Below are positions 22,644-35,057 of a DNA stretch of 51,497 nt, piece after piece. Made by a program: the position numbers and the translations under genes. The stretch lies in assembly GCA_002749535.1 (NCBI GenBank), contig MZZL01000052.1:52330-103826 (forward strand). The letters run 5' to 3'. The DNA comes from Apophysomyces variabilis. Its lineage: Eukaryota > Mucoromycota > Mucoromycetes > Mucorales > Mucoraceae. The notes under the pieces were generated by a model. That model did no database searches. It was not told the origin of the DNA and was given only the letters and a program-made list of their open reading frames with translations. Each line of letters begins with the position of its first letter. Position 1 is the first letter of the stretch.

Positions 22644-25112
22644 GGTTGAAACGCGTCTTAATTCTTCCCAAACGCGCACTCCTTGGATGGATCAGCAGGA
22701 ACCAAAAAAGATAATAACTGCACAGAGAGAGAAAAAAAAAGGAAGGGTAATTTCTCATAACTCCGATAGCGTAGAAGATAATGAATGCCAAACAGAAGAA
22801 GAATCAACCTTTTCAATCTAGGAGAGAGTGACGGCTTTAGCTGCTAAGTAAACATGAAGATTCTTTTTTTCACGCTAGTTGCAATGAGTTCAGTGCAAAT
22901 AGGGAGTTCCTAAGGAATTTAAGTTAAAGTTTTTGGTCTTTTATACAATTCCATCCTTAACCTGAAATTGTTCGCATTGAGAGACATTTTTCATTCTAAA
23001 GAAGGTCATGCTTTCTTTGATTCATGTGCTTATTCCAATATCTAAGCTTAAAAAGCACATTCTCGAAGTTTCTAATTGTTCTTATAAGCTTACTCACTAT
23101 TGCAATTGCTTTCTGATGGGAAAAAAAAAAAGAAGCAAAAGAAGGATACATTTTTCTCTGGCATAACCCAGGTTTCATATTTATGGATCAGTGGTCTTGA
23201 ATACTGCCGGCTATAAATGAGCTCTAAGCTAATTTAGTTGTTTTCCCCTATTCGACATCACTATATATTTAGACCACTTAAAAGCATTCATACGTGTTAA
23301 TTAACCTTGTTGCTATTTTTATATTTCTGCTTTGTTTTAGTTCTCCTTGAAAATTCAGTTGCTGTTTCAGTCTAATCGGGAAAAGATCAGCAGGTATGTA
23401 ATGTTTCAATCGATTGCCTGTCAAAGGACAAATACGCATAAGCAATAGGCATAATGCTATATCCTCTCTTTCTCCAAGTTTATTACAATATGAAGCTATG
23501 ACTAAACCACTGTAGGTGCAGATTCCAGTTGTTAACAGAGATTACAAGTCTATTTTTCTTACTGTTCCCGTGGATAAACGGTAAGCTTGAATGAAGTATA
23601 TATACGCCCTCTCGGTATGCTTACCGCATATGACGTGTGCTTGATCCATCTCCTCTATTCAAGTTCCAACCGTTGTGACAACTGTCAATATATGAAGATA
23701 TGATGCTTTCTAAGATTGTTACATTTCGGAACAACGCTTTTTTTATGAGACATCGAATTTCATGAAGGTCAAGTCACGATATAATCACCATTCATCTAGA
23801 TTCGGTATTGTAAATTTTTCAGGTTTCGCGCCATCCCTTTCTGAAACTGCAGCAAAGATGCATCAGCGCGCTAATTCGGTTGTATTTACACTACAGACGG
23901 TCTTAGGAGATATAGCTCACAGTTTCTCATGGCCCTGTATCCTTGTTGCAAGGGCGCTGCGTCAAAAGCAGAAAGATAACTAAGCTGTTGAAAATATAAG
24001 AAACGCATAACTAAAATGGCAGGAATTGTTTAAGCAATCAAATGGTGTACCAATACCTGCTCCAATACAAGGAGTTTAGTGGATAAGAGCCTAAATAGTC
24101 TCAAAACCTAGGCAACACAATTATAGCATGCTTAGATTTGCATCCGAGGATTGAATTTACAATATTAATCAACAGTTATCTCTTTCTATCGTGTCTTTAT
24201 TTAACTGAAAGTCTATTTAGTTTATGCTATAGATAAACCTACGCCATATAAGACAAGCACGCCATAGATCTTACTCAGAAGTTTAGTTATCTACTGATGG
24301 TAATAGGAAGAAATGTGGAACAAGGACGAAAGAAAACACCGTCGTGCAGTACACGGCTATAAAAAGGATGATATGCAGGGCTGCAGCTATTGCTTTAAGT
24401 GGTTCCCTTATGCAAATTGATTTTGGGACAGTGTTGTTGTTGTCTTATCACTATAAAGAAACTCCTATTTACATTGAAATGCCTGCCTTATAGATGCAAA
24501 TGCACAAACAATAACCAAACTAGATAAGGAGAAGGATTTACTGTCAACATAGGAGAAACTGACATAAACATCCTCTGGGATGACCAAGCGCATTACTATT
24601 ACAGGCTTTTTGTTTTTTCTTTCTATTCTTTGCTCAACGAAGCACAGTATGACTTTAAGGTTTTACATTCCACGTGATGGATGACAAGAAGTCTGTTTTT
24701 AACCAAAACAACCACCAAAACCATCAAATCACGAATCCCACGATTACGCCAACATTTAGAGTTTGCTCGAATTTCTCCGGTAATTGTGTATCCACAGAAT
24801 GAAAAAAGATAGTGAAGGATGGACTAGTTGTTGATGATCTTGAGTGAGTGCCGATCGCCCAGCGACCCCTATGGTATTTTTTTATTTATCAGTTTAGCAA
24901 TAGTCTAGAATGTGTGGAAAAGATGCAGTGAAGAGTAATATACAAAACTTAATGAACAAATAACGTGTAAAGCTACATAGTGAGAGTGAGTGAGTGAGTG
25001 AGTGAGTGACACGAAGGGAAGCAACAAGAAAAACCAGAAAGCAAGAAATCAAAAACCAAATAACATAGCCAAAAAAGAGATATACAAAATGGTATCCGCA
25101 ATGCTGTTGTCG
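22644..25112. other. Gene-poor AT-rich stretch
   Basis: No supported gene was found on either strand; frames are short and without motifs. The stretch begins with the upstream region of the minus-strand gene starting at 22643. It includes a GTGA microsatellite near 25 kb. Confidence 0.5.
24984..25009. repeat. (GTGA)n microsatellite
   Basis: There are about six uninterrupted copies of the tetramer GTGA just downstream of the pseudokinase gene's stop codon (that gene runs on the minus strand). Confidence 0.85.
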
Positions 25113-26939
25113 TTAGGCTTCTCCCCCTCTTCTAGGGGACCTTTTTCCGAGATGAGCCAGCTCGCGATAAGGTTGCCTCGGGGGTGGATAGGGACCTTCG
25201 ACAAGAAAGACCATTGCTTTGACGAAGACCCGTTTGACAGTTTTTCGTTTCTTTTTCTGTTTAATCACAGGTTCGGGAGGTACCGAAGATGGTAAGGGTG
25301 CTATGGGAGCAGGGGATGATTGTTGGGGTTGTTGTTGATCGGCGGGTAATGGATCAGCAAGGATCTTGTGTGGTTTAAGCCAAGGATGGAACATGACAAG
25401 ATCTAACGAGGCTCTGTGAGCTTCTGGAGCAAGCATTCGCCGTATCAAATCTTTGGCGTCTTTAAAAAAGTAAGGTTTTGTCAATATTTACTAGAAAATC
25501 AGTTAATGAGATATTTACCTTCAGAAAGTTCGGTGGGAATCCTAAAGTCTGCATACAGCATCTTTTTGAAAAGCCTGCGGTCGTTTAAAGCCGAGAAAGG
25601 ATAGTTGCCGACTAACATTCGATAGAGAGAGACGCCAAGAACCCATACATCGGTCATCTCACTGTTGTAAGCTTTTTGCACGGATAGTTCCGGAGGAATA
25701 TACTGCGGATTTCTAGTTGACAAAAACGAGATAAAGACCGGATAAGTTAACGTGCTTTGTCATCTTCTGGCTAGGCCAGGTTCGTTTCTCTTTGGACTAC
25801 CTACCCGTTGAATTTGTGCAACTCTGTCTGACCTTTGAGAGTCAGACACATGCCTTCGATGTTATCATTCGCATCAAATAGAATCTTCATTTCGGTTGGC
25901 ATATCGTCCTTGTGATCGATTCCAAAGCGATAAGCGGCTTGAACCATTTTGGCGAATTTACGTTTGCATTTAGATTCATTCCCAATGATATTCGTTTTGA
26001 ACTGTGGTTCTTCTGCTGGCCAAGTGGAAGGTGGATGGTAAGATGTAATAGAGGATACAGAGGAATCAGCAGAAGATGCGTTTGATTGAACGGAATTTCG
26101 TGGGGATTGTTTTTCTTCGTGTTGGATTGGTAACTTGTTGGTATGGGATGATGATTCTGTCATGACAATTTCGCTTTCTTCGAAGATGGTGTAGAGCGGT
26201 CTACTAAGGTTACGGTTGTTGTTGTTCGATCCAGTCGATTTTCGAAATTTGGTGATAGATGGGAAGGTTGGTGTCTTTATGAAATAAAGAAAAAGAGAGT
26301 TTTAGCTCCACTGATCGGCAAAGAAGAAAGGTTAAAAATAGAGAGAGATAGTGAGGAACACAGATATATAGAGAGAGAGAGAAAGAGAGAGAAAGAGGGA
26401 AGTTCTAGACAGACGATAACCCAAAAACCCCAAACCTACTTTAGTATTTTTCTTTCTTTTTTTTTTCTAACGACTCCTCGGAACTTTGCCTCCGTTGCCC
26501 CCAAAGATGATATGTGCAATAAATGCCTCCGACTGAAAGAAAAGGACAATAACGAAAATATGGATGGAAAAATCGATTGTAAATATCGTATTGCTTTTCG
26601 AAGGAGAGAAAAAGGAAAAAAAAAGAAAAACAAACAAAATTCAAATAGTAACGTTTCCCCACTTTTATGATTTAAAAGGGCATAAACATTTACCTGAAGG
26701 ATCGGACCTTGTTCCGTTTGAGGTACGGAATTGACTTTGGCAGTCCGATCTGTTTCCAAAGGTGATGTAACGAATGGCAAGGGTGGTTGACTAGGTGATA
26801 GTGATCGCCATGTCTGTGGCGAGGATGAATCGTCATTGTTTTGGTGAACTAATTGTCGCCACCATGTCTTAATTCGTATCTTTTTTAATCGCGAGAATGG
26901 ATTGGATGTTGAACGGGATCCAAAAGAGAGACGAGGCAT
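25113..26939 (-). CDS. Degenerate protein kinase (pseudokinase), CAMK/Tribbles-like C-lobe
   Basis: There are four exons on the minus strand (26939-26694, 26274-25805, 25712-25519, 25459-25113), all in frame, giving 418 residues. The first 185 residues are Ser/Pro/Gln-rich with no recognisable glycine loop or ATP-binding Lys. A helix like kinase alpha-E leads to HKD at 203-205 where HRD is expected, but the following Asn and the DFG motif (region 223-228, reading GMCLTL) are not recognisable. The second half of the C-lobe is well kept: NPQYIPPEL (240-248), DVWVLGVSLYRML (from 260), GNYPF, and DAKDLIRRML with FHPWL. The tail is Gln/Pro-rich, then basic. It is probably catalytically dead and may act as a scaffold. 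Intron 1 (419 nt) is unusually long for this window, so a missed N-lobe exon cannot be fully excluded, but none was seen there. Confidence 0.75.
26371..26399. repeat. (GA)n-rich tract in pseudokinase intron 1
   Basis: This purine-only GA/GAA tract lies within the long first intron of the pseudokinase gene. On the coding (minus) strand it is a polypyrimidine tract upstream of the acceptor region. Confidence 0.7.
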
Positions 26940-27350
26940 TATATAGATCCCAACATCAATATCCTTTGTCTTTTCGAGAAAGGAAAAAGAAAGTAAACGA
27001 GTGGAAAGAGAAGAAAAGAGAGGAAAGAGATAGATAAAAACAAAACAAGGATTTTTTTTGGATCACAAAGTATTTCAGCCGTGTACCACGTTTATATACT
27101 CGCGAGCCAACCTTACAAAACAGGCAATTGTCCAACCTTTTGTCTTTCCAAAGTACCGACAAAAAGGGTCCAAACGCTTTACCCTCATCAACCCTCCCCC
27201 TATAAAGGTGTTTTTTTGCAAAAATAAAGTGGGTAGTGTTGCTGCTACCTGCATGCAAAATACTGACAAAAGAAAAAAAGAAAACAAGAGGCCAACTGAC
27301 TGCACGATAAAATCACGATTCAAGTGCCCTTTCTATAGTCTTAACTTTCT

Positions 27351-27637
27351 TTATTCTCGTCCCCTGAAACAGAAGAGGAAATGTTGTGCCACGTTTTCAA
27401 GCCGAGTGGCGAACTGTTGCTTGGATTCTTTCGGTCTCTGTCAAGGGAAATTAGGAGAAAGTATCCTACGTTGATTGGATGACAACTAACATGGTAAAGA
27501 TCAGCGAATATTCCTTTTCCTTCCTGTACCACTTTATTCACGTTATCTACTATGGATGAAAAGTGGCGAATGAAACCCTCACCTCCCTTTTCCTCTCTCC
27601 TAATGTGCTCAACCGGAAACATCAAGTTTGCTAACAT
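27351..27637 (-). CDS. Possible small two-exon gene, 77 aa
   Basis: The minus-strand frame from ATG 27637 to 27491 joins through a 53-nt GT-AG intron to 27437-27351. The join keeps frame and gives 77 residues, including GKGIFADLYH and RPKESKQQFATRLENVA. The intron size matches real introns in the window and the composition is protein-like with charged helices. No family was recognised. It lies about 400 bases upstream of the pseudokinase start, on the same strand. It may be real, part of a larger gene, or chance. Confidence 0.35.
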
Positions 27638-30600
27638 GAGCTTTTCCTTTTCAAGCGGAGATCAGCGCACCAGAGCATGCTCACAGTTTCAAAGGATGAT
27701 CACAACCCTATTGCAAACACGCTTTTTTTGTCAAAACAATAGTCCTTTTTGCAGGCTTTGAATTGCAGCGAAGCGGTATAACCGTGCATCCCTTGTTTTA
27801 ACGTTTAATTGACGGGTGAAGTGGCTGTCGCTTCCCTTTACTTCTTTTTTCTTCTTCTAGATAGCATATAAAGCACGGGCAGCAGCATTCTCTTTTCATT
27901 ATTTCTTTTTTACTTTTCTGGTCATGCTTACTAAGCTATGAAACGGTTTTACACTTGTAAGCAACACGCAGCAGACAACTGTTCGTTTTGCAATAGATCG
28001 CATCACTTACTTACGGCCAACATTTGTCCAAAGTTTTCTATAAACATCATATCAAGTCAAAGTGCTGATCTTGCTTTATATTACAAACTTTGAAGCTCGC
28101 GCGGTACTACTACTGTGCACTCTTCCTTGTAGCCAAGTCGTTTTCAACATAAACTCATGAAAATAAAAAATTCGATTTCTGCTCAGAAATTTCTTTTATC
28201 CGGTCGCCATAAATCATCTCCATATTAACACTCACGCTTTCTGAAACCCGAAATATTTCGTTCATCTCGACACTTTCTACAACCACAATGAATAAGCTAC
28301 GCTTCTACAAAAGATGGGCAGGGCCATGTTGTTGATGAGTCTGGATGTCCTTAGCCCACCCATCATATGATTGAGGAAGTTGACCCTCTTCAAACCGTAA
28401 TATCTGACATTGAATGTATGCGTAATATATCTTGTCAGCACAACTCCGAGCTTCTTGGTATGCATTTCATAAAGCCAAGACAGACAGACATTTACACGGA
28501 AAAGCAGTGCCGGAGCGTGTCTATATGGCCAACACAGATAAAGCTAAACTAAGGATGCTTGAGAAGATTGTGAGTGCGTTAGCTTTTGCAGACAAGAGTA
28601 GGTAAGAATTTTATGTTTGCTCATTGCAGATATGCGTGTTACAGTATGAGAAGGACACTGACAACATCGTTTATAAAGCATAGAAACTATGGTCGTCTGC
28701 ATATCCTAATGACACAATGTACTGCTTCAGTGCGTTGACGAAAATCCATGGATTGTCCTAGAACAGCTGAAAGGCAGCGTGCTTTCGAGGATTGAAGGGC
28801 AAAGCAGTGAAAGCATGCGGCCGCGAAATGGTAGGCTAGGCGAGGAAGCCTAGAGTACGTGGTGAGGAAGTTATCAATGATCCTGTTCTTCCTTTGCAAA
28901 CTATGCTTCAGCGCCTGGAAAAGTGATCCACTAGACACATGATTCCCCGAGGACGGGACCAGCCACGGTGACAGGTTACAAAGCATTTGAAAGGGGTGCA
29001 TAGTACGTTTCAAGCTAACTAGTTGGCTCAAATTGATGTGGTCGTTTGCAAGTCTGCTTGAATACGTGCAAAACATGGATAAGAACGTCTGACTGTTCTT
29101 GACCGACTCCATGGTTCAAGCGGCAAAGTGCAGATATTATGTAGGTAAGAGAGAAGAAGCCTTCGTAATAATTATCAAACTTCCAGTGGTAATCCAGGTA
29201 CAAGGAAGATAGTAGTGGATTAAATCCTACCCATGGAGAAACTAACCATGTCTGACTCTTTTCTGCTTTATGCAGTTGTGAATTTAATAATAGTAAAGCT
29301 TTACTACGTTTCCACCTGTACTTTAGGATTAGCTATGATTTCTACATCTTTTTTATTATAAGTCTTCAGGATCCTAACACTTAGCTTCTAATTAAGTTGT
29401 GATATGTTACAATGTTTGACTGCATTTCAGGCTACGCTGTTCGAATGCAATCGGCCTTTTTATTCCTTTCCTTAAAAAATTCTATACTTTCTTAAACGGG
29501 AGGATAAACTGATATTTTGTTTGCGTCAATCTCTATTCTGCATCAACCATACAATCACGTCTGCATTGAGTTTAAGATCCCTAAGACTAAAATGTGTGTT
29601 CTCTTTAGTGTAGATTCGAAAATGCCAATCTTCTTGTCCTATATTATCCATTCACAAGAAAGGATATGTTGTCCCTTGTCTTATCTGTGTATTGCCGTGT
29701 TACAAACCATTTGTTCATGCAAAATCTTGTATTCCTTGTCATCTCGATGTGGAAGGAACGATAAGGGATCTGCAATGGATTGTGACATGGAACGGCCTCG
29801 TGCATATCCAGGCAGGCAAATTTTTTTATATGGATACGACATTTGATCTGTCATCAAGCGCAAAAGCTTCTCGACGTATACAACCTCACTTTGTTCAACT
29901 TACACTTTTGAAATTGGTGTGGTGGAACGTCGCTTTCGGGCAAGAGTCTATGTAGACATACAGCAGCGATATAGACAGTACGTCCACACGCCTAACATTG
30001 CTTTCGATTGCTGCATATATTGGAGTAGCCGCGACGACGATGGCCGTCACTATGGCATCAATTTCAATGAAGAGACATATCAGCCCATCTCGCATAAAAC
30101 TGAATCTTCTCCTTCCCTCCCCATTCAACGATATCAGACAGTGCGATAAAGGAAGTGTCGGCGATTTTCTTGTCGACCAAAAACCGCATAGCGGTTATCC
30201 ATGGAGAGATCTGTGCTAGTTTTCTAGAATTTCACCGTATGGCGCTGAACCTTGAGGCAGACCAGCAAGTAGTGTTTGGTATCGAAGAAGAGAAAATGCG
30301 ACAGTCGCAATTTTTTAATAACAGCGTCGTGTGGAACCGCATGTGTAGCGATAATTCGTTAATTTTCCATTATTGAAAAAAGGCCTAGAGATTAAAGCAT
30401 GATCCCGGCGTGGTACCCTCATCAAAACGACGTTTGCAGCGGTGTTCTCTGGAAAATGAAATGCTGGAACTTTAATATTAGCAGTGGGCTTGAACGACTG
30501 CTTGACATTCTGAAAGAATACAGCTTCCCAGGTACGAGCAAGACTCCATACGCGGGAAGGATGACAGCTGTTCCAAAGATCTTGAAAGATTACGGTCGTG

Positions 30601-33600
30601 TAATAACTGAGACTCGTTTTTGTGTTATCTGTGCACAATTCATAAACATCTCTCCGAGACGTGGTGCATGTACACAGGCTTTTGTTCCTGTATCAGACAG
30701 CAGTAATCCACACCATAGGCTTCTAGATTTTGGTAGGGGCTTGTCTATTCGCACCACTTATTCGCGTCCGCAACGTCAATACTTTCCGAAGCGCACTTAC
30801 CAACCTGACCCAACGAAGGACTATATATCTTGTTGCTTGAAGGACATTTTAATCCGGTCGTACGGGAATCAAGCTCATTTGCTTTCATATATTCTAAAGA
30901 TTCTTTGTATTTAGAGACCAGCTTTAACAGCTCTATTCCAACACTGATATGTGTGGTCAACACGAAGAACATCTTTTAGGAGCAGAAGCACTTATCATTG
31001 GACGATTCGAGCTTGACGTGTCTTCCGTCAAAATTCAATACACTGTTGTAGGACCTCGATTGGTACGGATATATCATTTGTCATTCTGATTAGTCAGAAC
31101 TCCTTCCTGAACTTCTTGCTCATCTTTTTCATCCTTTGCTTCAGTATCTTTATCCATCAGCAGCTCCTGTTCTTCAAACTGGTGCAACGATGGTAAGCTC
31201 AGGTACTTTTCCAAGTGTCTCCTAAATATCAGACAAAATTCAGTACGTGCAAATCCTTGCAGTAACCTATAACGTTTACTTGTACAAGGCTTTTGCTTCT
31301 TTTCCATGGGAAGGTGCCAGAGATTTTCAATCTAGCTCTTCTACTGGCTTTTTCTTGTATACAAACTGCCATTTTCTTAGCTAAAAAGAGTAGCCGTGTT
31401 AAAGTAGGAGAGGTCTCGAGAGATGGCATTTTGAGAGCATTACCACGAGTGGCTAGACCACTACATTCTTTATTGAAAAAGAAGCCTTCCATATGTAGAT
31501 TAGGTACGTTTTCACGTTATTGACAATAAGTATTTCGCGTCTATAGGAAAGCGATATCAGTGAATTAATAAATCCACTTCATTGCTTGTCAGACACGTAC
31601 TGGCAATAGTTTTGAAAGCATATACGGATGCCAGTTCTTTGCTTGTCGCTGTCAGTTTTGAAAGGATGTGGTGGACTATTTAACACGTTATGCATGTGGT
31701 CCATGGCAAGTTTTTGGGCTACCTGTGCAAGGAATGAATTATTCGGTATACGTGTTAACCATGTGATTTTTCCATTGCTTCCAGTCGGCTCTTGGCTATG
31801 TCAACTGAGTGTTTGTTCAAAGTCTAAATCGTTGCATTTACCTCTTTCTCTTCCATGGAGCCAGCTGATACGAGTTTGTAGGCCCGAAGCCATCAACTTA
31901 CATTATCAAGGGGAGGAAAGGGGAAAGTCTCGGGATCGGCAAGTTCCACCCAGCTGCGGACATGGAGATTGACTAAATTCATGGCATCACGGCGAAACGT
32001 CTGGTGTTCTTCCGCTTTTCACGGAATTCTTTGTAAACAAGATATTAGCTAATGCCAGCATAAGTGAACAACATACATACTTTCATATACTTGTATTCTA
32101 GTTTGAGGATATTGGCCAACTTTGTCTTACGAGTCGCTCCACTTCTTGGGCCATCACACTTCGTCAACAGCGACTTTTTCTTACTTGATTTTCTTTTTTT
32201 ACGGGGTGTTTGCTCTTCTTGGGATTCCATAGAAAGATTATAACAGTGTCTCTGATAGTTGGTAAGAAGGGATTACGCGTAGGAGAAATTAAGAGAAGGA
32301 ATTTTAAGAGAGGAAGGAAGGAAGAGGAAAGAGGAACAGAAAGCGCAAAAATAATTGTTTGAAACTTCTGCAGGTGATTTAGGAAATCGACTCTTTCTGC
32401 TGAAAGACTCTTTTTGGCAATACTGTAGTCTCACTCAAATCATCAAGACATCAACTTAGTTAACCCGTCGAGAAAGACCCATTATATATCAATGTACATC
32501 ATAGTCCAGGAAGTTTGATCAGCTTATTCATAATATCTTAACGACATACTCTGAGGATCCTCCAAGCGTCTTACCAAAGAAAAGATGTGAAATGTCGTAA
32601 AGTTCTATTTATGTTGTCTGTTTTCTCTTCATTCCAAAAGCATGTTTCATGCTGATGCGCTGTTTGCCATGTAGCCCATAGATCCTATCTATGTCCATGT
32701 GCATAATGGATACACTGTGCTAACATGCAATAATGAGATAAAATATCTATTGCTTCTTGTTCACATTACACCAGCTGACCTCTGGATATCGCTGTATGTA
32801 AAGGTAATAGACTTGTACAACTTGCAAGCTGGTAACTATCCTATGAGCGTTAAGTGCACCATAAACTGTTGTGAGACAACAGACGCTATGGAATATAAGC
32901 ACTCTGTTTACGTCGTATCATTCGAGTACGGATACTTTAAAATGCCTCACGTTCGCGTTTGAGGCACGCTGTTCTTTAAGTAGGGATTAGGCTGCTTCGG
33001 CTGTAATTTGACAGATAAATTGTTCCACACTGGAAGCAGTAATTCATGAAAGGCTTCTTCTTCTCGTTAGTTACGTCCAATTTGTCGGATCGTGTTATAC
33101 AGTATCCGACATTTCGTTCTCTTTTACATATGTGTTAATTCCCTTATATGGACGTTTCATTGTCCTGCTTTCAGACGAATTAGACCGGGCTTTACTATGA
33201 TTGGCTGCGTTAGTAGGCGTATTGTTCACACCAGCACATCAATGAGAGGGTTGTAAACGTACAAAGTCTGGAAATTTCGCAAGGTGTTCTTTTTATCCAT
33301 CTTTTCACACCTCTTCCAATAACCAATTTATCTATCGTGAATGTCAATGGCTGACACATGATAAAAGCTGCTTTGGCTCAAATAACCATATCAGAGGCCA
33401 TCATACCGCTGGCTTACGTTATGCTAAAACAGAATCTATGCAGAAGAGCGCAAGAACGAGGGGTGGCACGAATGATCTCCCAAGTATTAACGCACATAAC
33501 AAAGAGAAAACGTATGCAACACGCCCTGTAGAAGAAACAACGAAACGTGCCCTGAAAATTGCCCACGAAAGTCGAGACTATTGCGTTCGAAATGGACAAT

Positions 33601-34304
33601 GTTTGTAGCGAAGTCGAGCAAATTCTTTCAGAAATTGTTCGATGACAACAAACTTGTCGTCCCAGTAATACCAGCTCTGTCAAGAGGCTATATCACGTGT
33701 CCCTGCGCATAAGCAGGTCTATTTCGCATGAGTGGTCTGCATGTCTACAAAGATCAGTGCCCTGTATGATATGCAATCAAAAAGCAGATTCCTGTTATTC
33801 TGCGTGCTGAAGAGGAAGTGTCAAAGCAAACATTTGCTGGGAACACTACTTTTTTCGTTAATCGCTTTGGAGCCTAACATTTTTCTGTCCTGTTGATCAT
33901 GACAAGTCTGACAAACAAAAGTACTTCGTGCCTGAAAATGATAGCACTCAATTGCTTTCATGGATATTGGATTGTATCGCGATTTGTTATATTGCTGTAC
34001 GTTATGGTTATGAATGGAAGAAGTGCGATCCTGTAGATGTCTAGTGAGTTGATGGAACGCGCACGTATACGAATAAACTGGTGCGAATAGCCGGTCCCGT
34101 TTTTGTAAGGGACCGGATATGACGTCATTGGGGGGTGCATTTAATAATACCATGGAAAAAAGGATCGTTTTTTCCAAACATTTGTTCTTGCGCAAAAAAA
34201 CAACTCCCCACTCTCGTACTTCTCTTTTCTTATAGGTATATCGAAAAGGTGTGAAATGTATTTGCAATGCTGACCTCATAATCCAGTTATAAAAGTCAAA
34301 CAGC
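27638..34304. other. 6.7-kb gene-poor region with broken ORFs
   Basis: No intact gene is supported. Several frames of 60-170 codons occur on both strands. They include one at 30399-30914 (+) and a minus-strand set between 32230 and 30745 whose first piece reads MESQEEQTPRKKRKSSKKK. They are interrupted by stops and do not join through plausible introns, and no transposase, RT or other motif could be named. This is best read as decayed transposon or pseudogene sequence, by inference only. Confidence 0.4.
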
Positions 34305-34735
34305 ATGGGTGGACACGGTGGAAAAAGTTACATGGGTTGGTAAGTTGCATTGTACACTTCCAATCGAAACGCGGAATGGTATTAACCATGACAAAATACA
34401 TGATATAGGTGGGGAAACATGGGCGGTCCCACACAACGAGTATGTTTTTGGTTTTACCTTTACATAAGCTTTCACAAAGCACGGAATTGCTGATGGAATA
34501 CGTTTTCTTGTCTAATTCATAGGGTGTTGTGACCTACTCTCTCTCTGCCTTTGAACAGAGATATTTTGCCGGTGCACTGCACAACGCCATTTTCAACACC
34601 TCGCGTCGTGTTCTGTCTCAGGTTCCTTATGTCGGTACTGCATTTGCTCTTGGCTATTTCATCTACACCTCTGCCAAGTCGAGACATGCCTATCTTACTT
34701 CCAAGGCTGGTCATGCTGAGGCTGAAGGTCATTAG
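34305..34735 (+). CDS. QCR8: Cytochrome b-c1 complex subunit 8 (ubiquinone-binding QP-C)
   Basis: QCR8 is a small single-span subunit of respiratory complex III in the mitochondrial inner membrane, associated with cytochrome b. Three exons, 34305-34339, 34409-34439 and 34523-34735, give 92 residues, the usual size. The N terminus reads MGGHGGKSYMGWWGNMGG, followed by the family block GVVTYSLSAFEQR and a helix with GALHNAIFNTSRR, then the single membrane span around PYVGTAFALGYFIY and a polar C terminus. The first two exons are very short, and only splicing restores the GWWGNMGG block. A poly(A)-like AATAAA is at 34744-34749. There is no cleaved presequence, as is normal for this subunit. Confidence 0.94.
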
Positions 34736-34988
34736 AATTTAACAATAAAGGAAAAGATAAAGAACTCCAAAAGTTTTTGTTTCTCAACCATCATCACCAA
34801 AAGAATGCAAAAATCTTTTTGGTAAATTACCAAATAGTTGATGACTACCATTTAAAGTAAAGATGCAATTGGGTTAAGGAAAAAAGGGAAAAATCCCGGA
34901 TTCAAGAGGGGCAGAGAGGAGAATAAAAAAAAATAAAAAGGCAGATTCCTTTTTTCTTTATTTCCTTTTCTCTTTCCCTTCAGCATAT

Positions 34989-35036
34989 ACACACCAAACT
35001 CTCTCTATCTCTCTCTCCCCCTCTCTTTTTTTTTTC
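34989..35036 (+). promoter_or_regulatory. Pyrimidine-rich promoter tract of the transporter gene
   Basis: A continuous CT-rich stretch (TCTCTC... then poly-T) ends about 22 bases before the transporter ATG. Such tracts are common just upstream of fungal start codons; any regulatory role is inferred. Confidence 0.35.
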
Positions 35037-35057
35037 GGTTACTTCCTCATTCGAACC

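Noticed and set aside
30399..30914. 171-codon plus-strand frame
   Set aside because: It is the longest frame in the gene-poor region, but no motif could be named. A frame overlaps it on the other strand, so coding status is unresolved.
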